Below are positions 22,246 to 33,759 of a stretch of DNA of 64,000 nt, piece after piece; the stretch's first letter is position 1; each line of letters begins with the position of its first letter. The notes under the pieces are model-generated. The model had not been told where the DNA came from and did not search any database. It worked only from the letters and a program-made list of their open reading frames with translations. Position numbers and translations under genes: made by a program. This DNA is from Pycnopodia helianthoides (Eukaryota > Echinodermata > Asteroidea > Forcipulatida > Asteriidae): NCBI GenBank assembly GCA_032158295.1, contig CM063246.1, forward strand, positions 62,001 to 126,000, written 5' to 3'.

Positions 22246-22832
22246 ACATGATTTCAACCTTCAATAATTTTTACATGTACCTCAAACCTATTTCCCCCGA
22301 TGTTGAAAGTGTGAAAAATTCTGCTTGAAATGCGAGAATAATTTAGAGTGCTAATAACAGTCATAGAAATCAAGATCCTACTGTGGGTTTGTTGGTCGAT
22401 TGTTCGTCCAATCCAAGAGTTTCATAAAATTAACCAACCTTTCATACAACCGATGTTCAACTTGGCATCACAAGTTACACTGAGTATTCTGGGGGCTTTC
22501 TGTCCTTCTCTAAAGACCAGCATTTCTTATTCACATAAAATTACAGAAGCTATCTCGACACAGCCATAGATAATTTCAAAAAATCAATGGTTAAATTATG
22601 CCTATCAATGTACACTATGCAATGGTTTGGTTGACCGCATGAATAAATGTCAACATTATCTCCGACACCAGTCCAGTATTTTATCAGGGGGGTTGTAAAC
22701 TCAACTTACATGCAACAGTAATTAAGAATTCTCGCTGGTTATCTATATGCTACCTTAAATAACCCATTAAAACTCTTCAATCAGACAGTCTTGCACTGAT
22801 ACAGTACTTGATCCTTCTTTCCTTCTTTTTAG

Positions 22833-23039
22833 CTGGCACACTTCAGGGCCATGTCAACATAAGGCAATTTACAGACGACCAATTGTCTGGGATTAACAAG
22901 AAACACTTCTCTTATGACCCTGTCGCACAAGGCAACTTTTACAGGCAAATTGGAGTCAGCGAACAGCAGTGCATGCTACAGGACCACTTTGGTAGCAACC
23001 AAGTAATTTTTCAAACGATGTCTTACAATCCTAAGAAAG
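22833..23039 (+). CDS. orphan exon-like segment, 69 codons, symmetric 1-1 phase
   Basis: A polypyrimidine acceptor (CCTTCTTTTTAG) opens and AAAG|GTATGT closes a 207-nt open segment. It encodes GTLQGHVNIRQFTDDQLSGI, then NKKHFSYDPVAQGNFYRQIG, then a part with QQCMLQDHFGSNQVIFQTM. Amino-acid use looks protein-like. I do not recognise the family and find no partner exons on the plus strand between EXOSC4 and LSM14. It could be an exon of an unrecognised gene or a relic. Confidence 0.45.
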
Positions 23040-24012
23040 GTATGTTAATATTCAAATGCATTTTCTTTTCGGAGATTGCCCCTTGTGACATGCCCCTGAG
23101 GCTTGTGAATTATTTAGTTTTCATGCAGTAAAGTTGGTTGCTTTTAAGCTGCCGATAAAAATTACTCAGTGTGACAATGCCCTTGGTTCCATTAGCATAT
23201 TGCGCAAAATCCAGGGCTCTTAAATGTTTATAATATCTTAACTACTACCTTATAAGTCACGGTAAGGCCGTCTTTACCTGGACTAGCTTGCTAGCAGGCT
23301 AAGCAGTGACGCTACCAGGCAAATATTCCCATTTTAACTTTGCACCTTGTAACCAGACTTTTGTCTAAAATTATTTCAGAGGTTCTTGATGTACGGTGTT
23401 GTCAACAAAGTTATCAAATGATTTGCCCGTTTTAAATGGGCAAAAGCAACTGCAGCAACCCACTAATTACCACTCTACTGTGACATTAAGGCAACTACAT
23501 CAACCAAACTTTTTAAATAAATTATTTAGCATTGAACAAAGTATTTTAGTAAAGCAAACTTGGCTTTTAATCAATCAATTCATTTGTGCGAATTGGCTTC
23601 ATAAGAATTCTCTTTCATTTTACCAAAACAAGTACCTCGAGTAAATCACTTAAATTCCAAAACAAAATAACAAAAAATCAAAAAAAAATCAGAGGGAAGT
23701 TGACATAATAAGGCATTCCAAATCAACAATTTAAGGAGGTGTCAATCTGATCAAGAAGTGGATTCAACTTGCATGAGTTTAAAATCTCCAGCACAAGATT
23801 CAGCATAAATAGACAGTGTATATCATACACACAACCTCTCATTGTTACGCGGGGCAATAAATTAGTCCAAAACAAAAGACATGAGGGATTGGATAGAGAA
23901 AAAAGGTGAAAGTAAACCCCAGGGAAAGCTTCTTGCATTCCTGGCTGGCAGGTGGGAGTGCCTTGTCTATCCTTTGGTATATTTCCATGTGAAGCAGACT
24001 TCACTCAGTGTC

Positions 24013-24054
24013 TTATGATGTGGCCTCAGTAGCTTTTTCAGTCTTAACTGTGAT
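24013..24054 (-). CDS. LSM14: LSM14 last coding exon
   Basis: 13 codons and [16 protein letters not shown]. The acceptor is GGTTACAG. It is short and poorly conserved, but splice site and phase agree with exon 7. Confidence 0.75.
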   Translation of the reverse strand: MTVKTEKATEATS

Positions 24055-27000
24055 CTGTAACCAATACAAAAAAAAATCATAGCTATTCATTTTAGTGGTG
24101 TGTTGCGTTAATAACCGACTGTTGTGCAAAATCTTAAAATAAGTATTTGCCTCATAAATAACCCTTCACTATTATTACAAACATCGCAGCAAATTACCGC
24201 CCATCTGATAATTAACAAACACCTCTTCATTCTAGAGAGGAAATTATCAAAAAACTTATTTATTGAGGCAACCAGACTAATTTTGTCTGGATTGCAAGGA
24301 ATGCAAGGGCAACTGCACTTTCAAAATATCATGTGGGTTGAATAAAGACAAATTGACTAGAGCAGGATTTGAACCAACGACCTCCAGACTAACGTGCCAG
24401 CGCTCTACCTGTTCATTCCAGAGAGGAAATTATAAAAAACTAGATGCAGCTTTTTCATTCTAGGGAGACCGCCAACATAGCCAAGTTGGTAGAGTGCTGG
24501 CACGTTAATCTGGAGGTCGTTGGTTCAAATCCTGCTTAGTCAATTTGTCTTTGTTCAACCCCACATGATATTTTGAATGCCCTTGCATTCCTTGCAAACA
24601 GACAAAATTAGTCTGGATACCTCAATAAATAAGCTTGGAAGTCATGCACACAAAATAGTTGCATGTCACTATTAGATATTACACCTCGCATACCAACTGG
24701 ATAAGATTCAAGATGGTCTTGATCCCATGAAGGCTTCCCACTGGGGTAAGGAGCATATTGCATACCTTCTCACAGGCCTGGAATTTCATCTTTGAGAGGG
24801 CAAGGCCATTTTCACTTTGCAAAGAGCACTTTCATTGTAAAATAAAAAAGTCTATAGGAAACTTTTGTAGGAGAACCAAGGGCAACGGAGGCCATGGCCT
24901 TCGTGTAGTTCCAGGCCTATCTCAAATCCTTTTAACACTTTCAAACCTTAATTGAAGTCCTTTCTTTAAGATCCATTTGTACATGAAATATATTTACATT
25001 GTGCCATTAGCAGTATAAGGATTGTTTCATGAACATTCAGAAGTACCTCTAATTAGTAGCCATTAAAGGGCAATATATTTAATATTAAAACACTGGGAAA
25101 ATATTTGACATTAAAAAAGCTTTGTAAACAATGTTTAACACCAATATTAGAACCTCAAATATTACTGACCTATGTAACTCTCAATGGTTACAATAATAAG
25201 ACCTCAGAATGTACAACACTTAAGTTCTCAGTTATGAGACAGTAACAAAAGAATGATGTAACTTCTCAAAAACAGAATGATTGGTTGAACTCTACTGTTG
25301 TCAATACCAATTTTTCAACCACCAAGACTTGACAGACAGTCTTCAAATTACCTCACTTTGTTGATTTGTGTCGTTAGCATGGTCATTCCAACCTCCTTGA
25401 TTTCTCCAGCCTCCTCTTCCTCTGCTGCTTCGGTATGAACGCCCACCTCGACTCTGACCTCTTCCTCCTTGGTAGTTACCACGATAATTCCCACGATAGT
25501 ACCCACGGTAGTAACCTCCACGACCGCGGTTACGGGCATAGGCAATGCCAAAGGTCTCGCAGTTCATCTTGCGTTCTTCCTTCCAGTTTTGTCGATTCCT
25601 GTTGAAATAGGACAGAAATATTGAGTTGACCTCAGTTAAAAGGTAATTAATGTAGTTAAACAATTATTGGATACAATTATTATCTGCGACTTGACAAAAT
25701 AATGACACAACACAATGATTAGTTTATGTAAAAATCAAGCAAACGAGTCAAATTTAAGTAAATAAGCTTAATCATCTACTGATGATATTTTGCTAGGAAT
25801 AAACAAACTTGAAATGAAATAAAGGACCTATTTAAGTCTTGAGTTTCAATCGAATCTCTTTTAGACTACAGGGCCCAATCACATGGCTCTGCTTACCGTA
25901 AGCAAAGAATTAGCACCTAAGGAACCAGATAATTCCACACTTGCGTCAAGCTTATTTCACAGGTTAGTAGGGAATGTTTGTTACTACATGTAACCATTCT
26001 TTGCATACACAGCTGGCACAACTATTTGGCACTTGCCCTGTAAGCGAAGAGTGGTGATCCCAAGTGCAGAATTCAGCAGTAGAGCCATGGCCCTGATCTT
26101 GTTGCTCAGAAATTGCCAGTTCATTCCACACCTTCAAGACACTTCTCAAAGCTCACCGTTTTAGGAGGCTTATACTGACAATTCTGTGTCTCAGCATCTT
26201 TGAGCAAACTGTAAGATTTACTTCCGATCGATTGATTGATTGATTGAATGACTGATAAATTACACCTTGTTTGAGTCACTAGAAATGTTATCAAAGACCG
26301 ACTTGCAGCAAACATTTGATTTCAGCACTATATAAATGACTTCAGATTGATTAATTATTGACTGATTAATTGATTGATTAATTACCCCTTGTTTGAGTCA
26401 CTAGATATGTTATCAAAGAAGGACTTTGAGGAATCGTAGTATGGTTCCTCTTCCTCAGGAGCATCACTAGGCTGTGTCTCATTCCCTGAATCTTCAGTAC
26501 CCTTCACTACATCACCATTCACTGTCGACGCTATTCAAATGTCAAAGATGAAATCAATATTATTAAAGAAAACTAACCAATGCTTTGCAAGATTGTGAAG
26601 AAATTCATGAAATTAACCGTAGTGTAGAAAAAAGTCGTTTTGAACTGTTTTGTTACCAAAGTGTTCTGAAATTATTAACAACAGCTGGTGAAGGAATTGT
26701 TTGACCACTCAAGGACAAAGCTCATGATCTTAAATAACAGCTCCGCTGAGTTCAAAGGTCATTTTTACAAACTCTATTATCACCCTGAATCTTTCATTTT
26801 AGAGCAAAATAAACAATGAAAACGTTCTTGCTTTTATTTAATGCCCATTAGTATATTACAAAAACCTAAGAGATCAATCAATAACCAGCCTTGTTCTTGA
26901 CCTTTTCTTTACCACTTTGACGACAGACGTGTATAAACACCAAACTTTTACAAACTGGCTTACAGCTGATGTTTATAAACTGACAGAACAAATTTGAGCG

Positions 27001-30000
27001 TCCTTTTTTGCTGTCAGTTGGACGGCCGATGTGTATATTCACCTGGACATTCCATTGTGTAGTGTGCACAGGCCTGCACCTCCTGTGCTACGCTTTGTTT
27101 CCCCAGAAAAAGAGGGAAAGATGGTGCTGGAATTCATGCTTAAAATCTCCCTTTTTAGGTGTTATTGTGTAATTCTTGATTCCAGACCTTTGTTCTTTAG
27201 CTAATACAAAAGTGGCTTACAAGAATAGACATGCTGCCCCCGTTGTTTATCATTGTATTCGGCTCAATGGGAGGTAAGTCCAAGTGTTCAGAGATCCCAG
27301 CATACCATGGCAGGTTATCGGTTGTGTCTTACAGCCAAGGTTTTGCAAGGAGGTTAAGTGCAATCTGGATTCTCAAACACTTTTTTTGTGCACAAGCATG
27401 TATGGTGCTCCCTAGGTGTTAAGCATGTCAGTTCTTACCAAACCATTTCGGGACAACTCCATAACATTAAATGATTTTATGATACCACTGGTGTCAAGAT
27501 CTGATCTTTCTCTTTCCAAACATTGTAAGCTAGGGTATGGAGGGTGAAACATGAGCAAAACTATAGCTATAACAAATGGTCTTTGTACTCAAGCTCGAGT
27601 GTTTTTGTGTTTGTAAGCTTGGTCGACTAAGGTGGCCAACGTTAAAAAAGAGGGGGCAAGAGTGCAGTCGATTGGTAAGGAAAGGGTTACAGAGAGCACA
27701 ATCAGTAACAATTGACTTTTTGACATACTTCCATCTATTTTCAGCTTCTCTTTAAACTCTTCCTCTAGTGTCTTCTTCTCAAATTGGGCATTGGAGAAAT
27801 CAAAATCACTGCCGATCTTTTCCTTGACACCTGGTGACCGTGGACCACGCCCTCTTCCTCTTCTGCCTTGATTGTAACCTAGAGATAAGAAATACATTTT
27901 TATCATTTCTTCCTGACATGGATAGAGCCAACAACGGAAATGCAAACTTTTATTCAGAAAGTATAATTAGTCAACATGCAACTCTTCTTCTACGTCAATA
28001 TTTTAACTCTTCTATCTTTTCACATTTGACTAAACAAGATTTTGTTTTAAACTTCTGATTGTCTGAATAAAGAAAAAAGTTTTCAACATTCGGTGCACAC
28101 AACATCACAGACATGTCTTGGAAAAAATCATGTCCCCTGAAAAAGCTTAGTTGATTAACTATAGAAGATTGTAGATGGAATGAAGATACCAACTGTTCTG
28201 TAATCATTGGACTAAATTCTTAAGATCAAGAGGATTGGCAACACTTAACAATTCAAGCCTTAACAAAATCTCACCTTGCCAGTTTTGTCTTTGACCCTGT
28301 GAAGATCGACCTCCTCTGTCTCGATCTCCTCTTTCTCCTCGGTCAGCTCTCTCGTTTCTCTCACCCCTCTCGATTCTCTCACCCCTCTCGATTCTTTCAC
28401 CCCTCTCAGGTCTATCTGCCTTGTTCTCAGCCTTCTTATCCTTCCCCTCCTGTCGGTGAATCTCCTTCTTCTGGCTTGGTTTCTCTTCCTTTGAGCCTCT
28501 TCGCCGCTGCTGCTGGGTGCGCTGAGGGAGGCCTTGTTCCTCTCTTTCTTTGGATTGGTGCTTATCGGCTGATGTGACCTTGGTAGGTGCCTTGGTGTCT
28601 TTCTGGGGACTGATTGGACCAGAAGCCTGAACACCCTGTTCCATGGTTGGTGAGCGGCGTGTCATCGTCGGTGGGGGAGTTGAGTGACCTTCAAGTGTTT
28701 GATAACAATGAGATGGCTTCAATATGAGGTTATTCTTCAGGAAAATATGCGATTAGAAAAGTATAAAGTAGTAAAATGTACAGGTTGGTTAAGAAAAGTA
28801 TTTATAAGTTAATAAAATGTACAGGTTGGTTGGTTAACTGGTGAAGGAAAACAACTAAACCCACTGAAATTGGGATCAATAATTTATGGATATGCTGGCT
28901 ACTTACATGTACATCTGCCTTGCAAGCTCATACAATCTTCTACATGTACAATTAGTTTTTTTGGAAGAATAAGTTTTTGTTTAAAATCAAGATTTCTTTT
29001 TGAAATTCTTTTGTAATAAAGGACAAGAAACCATAAAACATAAATCAATCATTACCAGATAATCCAGGAGGGTGGCTGGGTTGAGCCCCAAAGAAACCTG
29101 GCATGACCCCTCCGATATGGCCATACTGATTGTATGGCATTCTGTTATACGAGCTAAACTGTCCTTGAGCATTGTTGAATGAAGGCCCACGATGATATCC
29201 TGGACCAGTGCTACATGAACTTGGGATAGCAGCAGAATGCTGTGAAATAAAACAAGGGAGTTATGGTAAGTGAAAGGAAATAATCACGACAAGGGGGAGC
29301 TACAATCAGGTGATAAGATCAAGGCTTTTTGGCAAGAAACAGTACTTTATCAAATACTGTCCGACACAAGAAGGAAAATCTATTTTTTTATGGATAACCC
29401 TTAACCACTTCACGCCGGTTGACCTGTATCACGTAAAATATTCCTGGGTAGAAATATGGATGACATTTATAAAAGCCTGGAACAACTTCAGAGTGTCCTC
29501 TTTTGGTTGCCGTCGGTTGACAGGTATACACGCCCACGGACAACCCCTGTGTAGCATGCACAAGAATGCACCGTGCTATGCTTTGTTTTCCACCGAAGGG
29601 TAAATTAGGTACTGGAATTCATGCTGGAAATCTCTTTTTCTTTGGGTTTGCCTGATTCCAGACCTTCGCCCTTTTGTAGTGCAATCCAGGATTATGAGAG
29701 ATCAAAAGGCAACCACCATTGTTTTTGTGTGCATATGTGTGGCAAGTGGGAGATTCCAGCATACCCAGGCCAGTGGTTAATTATCGGCAGTGGTTCTGGT
29801 CTAGTCACGAAAAGACATTCTATAACTTCTTTAAAGAGAATGAATTGTCCCAGTCATTTTTTTTAAAAGAACATTTGTGGTCTTTACTTTATTTAGTCAG
29901 GGTTTCATTGCAACGATAGTCTCAACAAGAAAAATAAATTACTTTGGAAGTTTAGAAAAATAATACCGCGCAGAGGTCCTGAAGATTTGTTTACTCCGAC

Positions 30001-33000
30001 ATGAAGTGGTTAACAAGTATGAAGCTGGTAGTCAATAAAATAATTTTTTTAAAGATGTAGAAATAAACTTCTTACCTGTAGAATGGCAGGATCTTGGGCG
30101 ATGTTGCTCTGAGGTTTAGGTGGTTCACATACATGAAGCTCTTTAATATCACTCCCTTTGAAGATGATTAAACTGTACACTTCATCTCCTGCTACTACAG
30201 TCCTTGGAGCATCTCTTCCCTCCGTTCCAAATGACCGAACTGAAATTCAAATATCAAATGGTTAACTTGGGCTGGCTGGGCTCAAAACAACCACAAAGAC
30301 GGGCCAGAGTCCAAGTGCAGACTTTGTGTATTAGCATCGAACCAAAGTGCTCCAATTTGCATGAAACAAGTCCTGTAGCAGGGGTGGTCGCCCGATAGCC
30401 AAATGCGAGTAAAAACAGCATCGGGCGAGTCAAAACCCTTCCTTTACTAGTCCGCTGGGTGAGTCAAAAAACTGTTCTTTTCACAATGAATGAGGGGTAT
30501 GGTGGTAAAATCCCAACGAGAGATCATTTTTCCCAAATGTACGCCATCAACCGACCTCAAATCACGAATGAATGAAAATGGTTGTTGTTGAAAATACTAT
30601 TACTAAGGGCAGAATTTAGGGGATAAGATCTTGTCAAAAAATGAAATTTTTGTTACGAAAATTGTGTGCATTCCGTTGCGTACATAAATGCGGGCTAGTG
30701 AACAAACTTGCAGGCGACCCAAATTTTTGATTAACTCTTCAAGCCGGCAGGTGAAAAAAAAAGTTAAGGAAAACCCCTACATTTGTAGTACATGTAGTCT
30801 ACTGGCAGGGTTCTGCCCAGGATTTATTTAGTGGTGGAAAATTTTGTTTCCCTGGAAACCATTGCGAGATGGATCAGTTACACGGTAGATCATGTAAATA
30901 GACTCAAATCAAAGAAGTACTCAAAATTAATGGCATTTTTACCAGTAAATACCAAATTTTACATTTCGTTGAAAACCTTTGAAAGGAAATTGCAAGTGCA
31001 ATTTAAAGATTTGGACAAATTTGTGGTGGTCGGAAACAGAGAAAATTCTGCCAGCGGTGGTTGGGGAATCCTGAGTGCCGGGCGGGTTTTCCGGCACCGA
31101 CCACAGTGGGCAGAACCCTGTACTGGGTTTTTTAACACTTTTAAAAACCTCCCACAAATATTTAAAAAACAGTTAATAAATATGTTTTAGCTCTTTTGTA
31201 AAAAATAGATGTTCCAGTGACAGTTCTGAAGTAAGACCAGTTAGGCCAACATCATGTGCAGGCCTGGATTACAAAAACTACTGTTGCCCCGGTCTTGGCA
31301 CCCCCTTCAAAAGTTCCCTGTAGACTCATATTTTACAATGGAAGTGCCTTTTCAAAATGAAAATGGCAATATCCTCTCAAAGACGAAATTCCAGGCCTGT
31401 TTTTCTTGAACTATGAGCCCTTGAGACTGGTAGCAACTAGCAATACAAAGATGGTAGCCGATAGACTTCTTAAACTCATCTGGATAAGTTGTGCAAGCTA
31501 CAAGCTCGCTTTTAGAAGATTACGCAGTTTAATCTCAATCGTGCACAATCTGCAGATTGTGCAAATCCCACGAATGCTGCACAAGACAACAGAAATTTGC
31601 ATGATCCAATTGGGACATCGGTTCAGATTTTAAGACTATGTTTAATTGAGTGATTATTAGCTCAGAGATTTTCATAAAACTACACCAAACGAGCTTGCAC
31701 TTTTTTGCACTCTCTACAATTGAGCAAAGCCAGTGTTAAGTGACAACTGGGGGATTGGGGGGGGGGGAATTTCGGCCACAAAACGCGAGTTTCTATTAAA
31801 AGACTGTTCACCTCCTGATGCTATATGGGCTTCAGGGACAAGAAGCGGAAGGAGTCCAGCGTAAACATCCGAACATCTCTCCTATTTACTCTAGCCCAAT
31901 AAATATGCTGGACCCCCTCTGCTTTTCTTTTAATAGAAACAGGGCTAGAACTTTGAGAGAAAATGCACATGGCCACAGGGCTGGGCTTGCAGCTCAAAAT
32001 TTTTACTGGAACGGGAATATTTTTACAAAACCAGAATCAAAATGAGAAAAAACTATCGACACATTTAAACAAATAAACGGTTTAAATTTGGAACATGCAC
32101 TATTTACCTCATTTGTCTAATGAGTATAAAGCAAACTTCAATGTCATTACTCACAAAGAATTGAAATCAGACTTTTCTCAATCAAAGGCAACGTTTTTAA
32201 TAATAAAGATATTACAGAGGTAGATAGAGTAAGCGACAACTGGGGGGCAAATCTCGACATCCAAACGTGGATTTCTATTCTAAAAATTATTTCACCTCCT
32301 GAAGGTACATGTACATACTCGGGCGTAGGGCCAAGAAGTGGAGGGAGTCCAGCACTCTATAAAAATTGGCACTTATACATGTACATGTATGGGGCTAGCC
32401 CGATGAATAGGGCCAATCCACTCTGTATCCTTGGCCCTCTAGCATCACTGCAAACCTATCCTTTCACCCTACATGCCCTATGATATTTTTAATCTGCAAA
32501 GATCTAGATCGTGAAACTTACTGATTTAATGCCAAAGTACTTGTATTTTGTAGATAGCCGGACTGCTGGAATTTGTTTGAAAAAACATCACACGTTTTTG
32601 GTGAAAATCAAATGATTTTCGAGTGGAGTGAACTTTTAGAACGATCTCAACGATCTTGATTATTTGCACTCGCGGCGTCTGCGAGTAAATCGGTCTGGTA
32701 CCAACTCAATCGTAGCGATTGATTGTATCGTTGTTCTAATGAGTAAACCTGTTGAGGGAGCCCGACAAAACCTAGTTTTTGAACCCAAACATTTGTATTG
32801 GTGCTCGATCCCCTCGTACAGTAACGCTGAAAAGCACCCTTTAACGTAATTATGAGAACGTGTGTACGACTTCTCAATGAGCAAGTTGTCAAGATCGTTA
32901 AGAGTGAGATCGTTCTAAAAGTTCACTTTCGAAAATCAAATGAAAATCATTTGATTTTCACCAAAAACATGTGATGTTTTAAAACAAATTCCAGCAGTCC

Positions 33001-33750
33001 AGCTACATGAGCTATCTACTACAAGGATATTGGCATTCAATCGGTAAGTTTCATGATCTAGATCTTTGCCGATTAAAAATATCATAGGGCAAAAGAATAG
33101 GTTTGCAGTGGTGCTAGGGCCAAGGATAGGGAGTGGATTGGCCCTATTCATGGGGCTATTTTTATGGGGCTAATTTACTCATGCTATTTTAATATTGGCG
33201 CAAATTGCTCAGTTGGATATGTAATGTCTTAATGAAATAAATAAACAAAGAAAATGACATCTCTGCCATGACTGCAAAATCATAATATTGATCCACCATC
33301 CATGGCCAAACACACAAAAGAGAACACTTCACTTTCAGTCTTACTCTACTCTAGTCTTAGGACTACTCTTGACTTAGTTGTTTTCAGTGCACTTGTTTGT
33401 TGGGTCAACCCTTCTCTTCTGACTGTGTGTACAGTCTAGTCAACACATTTTTCAATTTATTTACGTTGTTCTGTGCGTTTAGCTGAATAGACCTACTCCT
33501 ACTTGATATTATTTCAAGTTATAGTTATACAATATAGTTAACGGTGCATGTAGGAATAGGACTGCCTGTGCAATTTATAAGTAAACACATACGGAACAAC
33601 AATGAACGGCGGTCAATGCTATTTCTCACCTTGGGACAAAGTTACTGTGGACTTCACAGTGTCAATTGAGTATAAACACCCCTCATAACGAATCTCTGAT
33701 TGTGAAATCAGGCTAATCGTACTCCCGATATATGGTCCACCATCAGTCAT
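24013..33750 (-). CDS. LSM14: LSM14 (RAP55/Scd6-like) mRNP protein, complete
   Basis: P-body protein that binds mRNA, DDX6 and 4E-T-type partners and represses translation or promotes decapping. Minus-strand coding exons: 33630-33750, 30076-30239, 29056-29239, 28275-28688, 27729-27878, 26386-26530, 25352-25598, 24013-24054; 1,467 nt, 488 aa (human LSM14A about 463). All phases match and all introns are GT-AG. Domain order: LSm domain about residues 1-80 ([33 protein letters not shown]), a low-complexity Pro/Gly part, a charged RGER-type stretch, the DFDF core, an FFD box ([13 protein letters not shown]), a TFG-like box ([13 protein letters not shown]) and a C-terminal RGG region. One vertebrate-type LSM14 is present; I cannot say whether A or B, and a single ancestral copy is likely. 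Confidence 0.97.
24288..24612. mobile_element. inverted pair of tRNA-Asn-like SINEs (LSM14 last intron)
   Basis: Arm 24464-24612 (plus) has GGGAGACCGCCAACATAGCC, TTGGTTCAAATCCTGC and TTTGTTCAACCCCACATGAT. Arm 24288-24415 is its reverse complement, including GATTTGAACCAACGACCTCC. The pair would form a long hairpin in the pre-mRNA. Confidence 0.8.
25352..25598 (-). CDS. LSM14: LSM14 exon 7 (TFG box and RGG region)
   Basis: 247 nt, acceptor TTCAACAG, donor GAG|GTAATT. It encodes [20 protein letters not shown] and then an RGG/RGY-rich tail ([20 protein letters not shown] and on), expected to bind RNA and to be arginine-methylated. Confidence 0.96.
25868..25970. mobile_element. fragment of the GGCCCAATTTC MITE family (LSM14 intron)
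   Basis: GGGCCCAATCACATGGCTCT, GCTTACCGTAAGCAAAGAAT and ATTTCACAGGTTAG match the nested element at 11700-11979. Confidence 0.55.
26386..26530 (-). CDS. LSM14: LSM14 exon 6 (FFD box)
   Basis: 145 nt, acceptor TTGAATAG, donor GG|GTAATT. It encodes the acidic stretch [16 protein letters not shown] followed by [19 protein letters not shown], the FFD box bound by EDC4/DDX6-type partners in homologues. Confidence 0.95.
27729..27878 (-). CDS. LSM14: LSM14 exon 5 (DFDF motif)
   Basis: 150 nt, donor A|GTATGT. It encodes [17 protein letters not shown] then [32 protein letters not shown] is the DFDF box that in this family contacts the RNA helicase DDX6. Confidence 0.95.
28275..28688 (-). CDS. LSM14: LSM14 exon 4 (charged linker with RGER repeats)
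   Basis: 414 nt, acceptor TTGAAG, donor CAAG|GTGAGA. It starts [19 protein letters not shown]. Its second half is a run of Glu/Arg repeats ([20 protein letters not shown]) made by an 18-bp direct repeat near 28350-28400, then [20 protein letters not shown]. Confidence 0.92.
29056..29239 (-). CDS. LSM14: LSM14 exon 3
   Basis: 184 nt starting [20 protein letters not shown] and ending PSHPPGLSG in phase 1. It is Gly/Pro/Tyr/Asn rich, as in the linker after the LSm domain of other LSM14 proteins. Confidence 0.92.
30076..30239 (-). CDS. LSM14: LSM14 exon 2 (end of LSm domain)
   Basis: 164 nt, entered after one base of Val, leaving in phase 0 at CAG|GTAAG. It encodes [14 protein letters not shown], then [20 protein letters not shown] and [15 protein letters not shown]. 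Confidence 0.96.
31490..31615. repeat. dispersed repeat, copy 2
   Basis: Related to 14990-15115: GTGCACAATCTGCAGATTGT, GCAAATCCCACGAATGCT and ACAAGACAACAGAAATTTG. Confidence 0.6.
31738..32360. repeat. two direct copies of an about 124-bp repeat (LSM14 intron 1)
   Basis: Copies near 31738-31861 and 32232-32355 share GACAACTGGGG, TTTCTATT, TTCACCTCCTGA and CAAGAAG.GGA.GGAGTCCAG. Confidence 0.7.
32440..33150. mobile_element. inverted-repeat element in LSM14 intron 1
   Basis: Arms about 32440-32640 and 32930-33140 pair over GGTGAAAATCAAATGATTTT, GCTGGAATTTGTTT, TAGATCGTGAAACTTA and CCCTATGATATTTTTAATC. The inner part also pairs (GAACTTTTAGAACGATCTCA with its inverse near 32905). Confidence 0.85.
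33630..33750 (-). CDS. LSM14: LSM14 exon 1 (start of LSm domain)
   Basis: ATG at 33748-33750; 40 codons plus one base, donor AAG|GTGAGA. It encodes [20 protein letters not shown] and then [20 protein letters not shown]. Confidence 0.95.
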
Positions 33751-33759
33751 GATGAAATT

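Noticed and set aside
32647..32892. Overlapping ORFs on both strands in LSM14 intron 1
   Set aside because: They lie in the palindromic centre of an inverted-repeat element.
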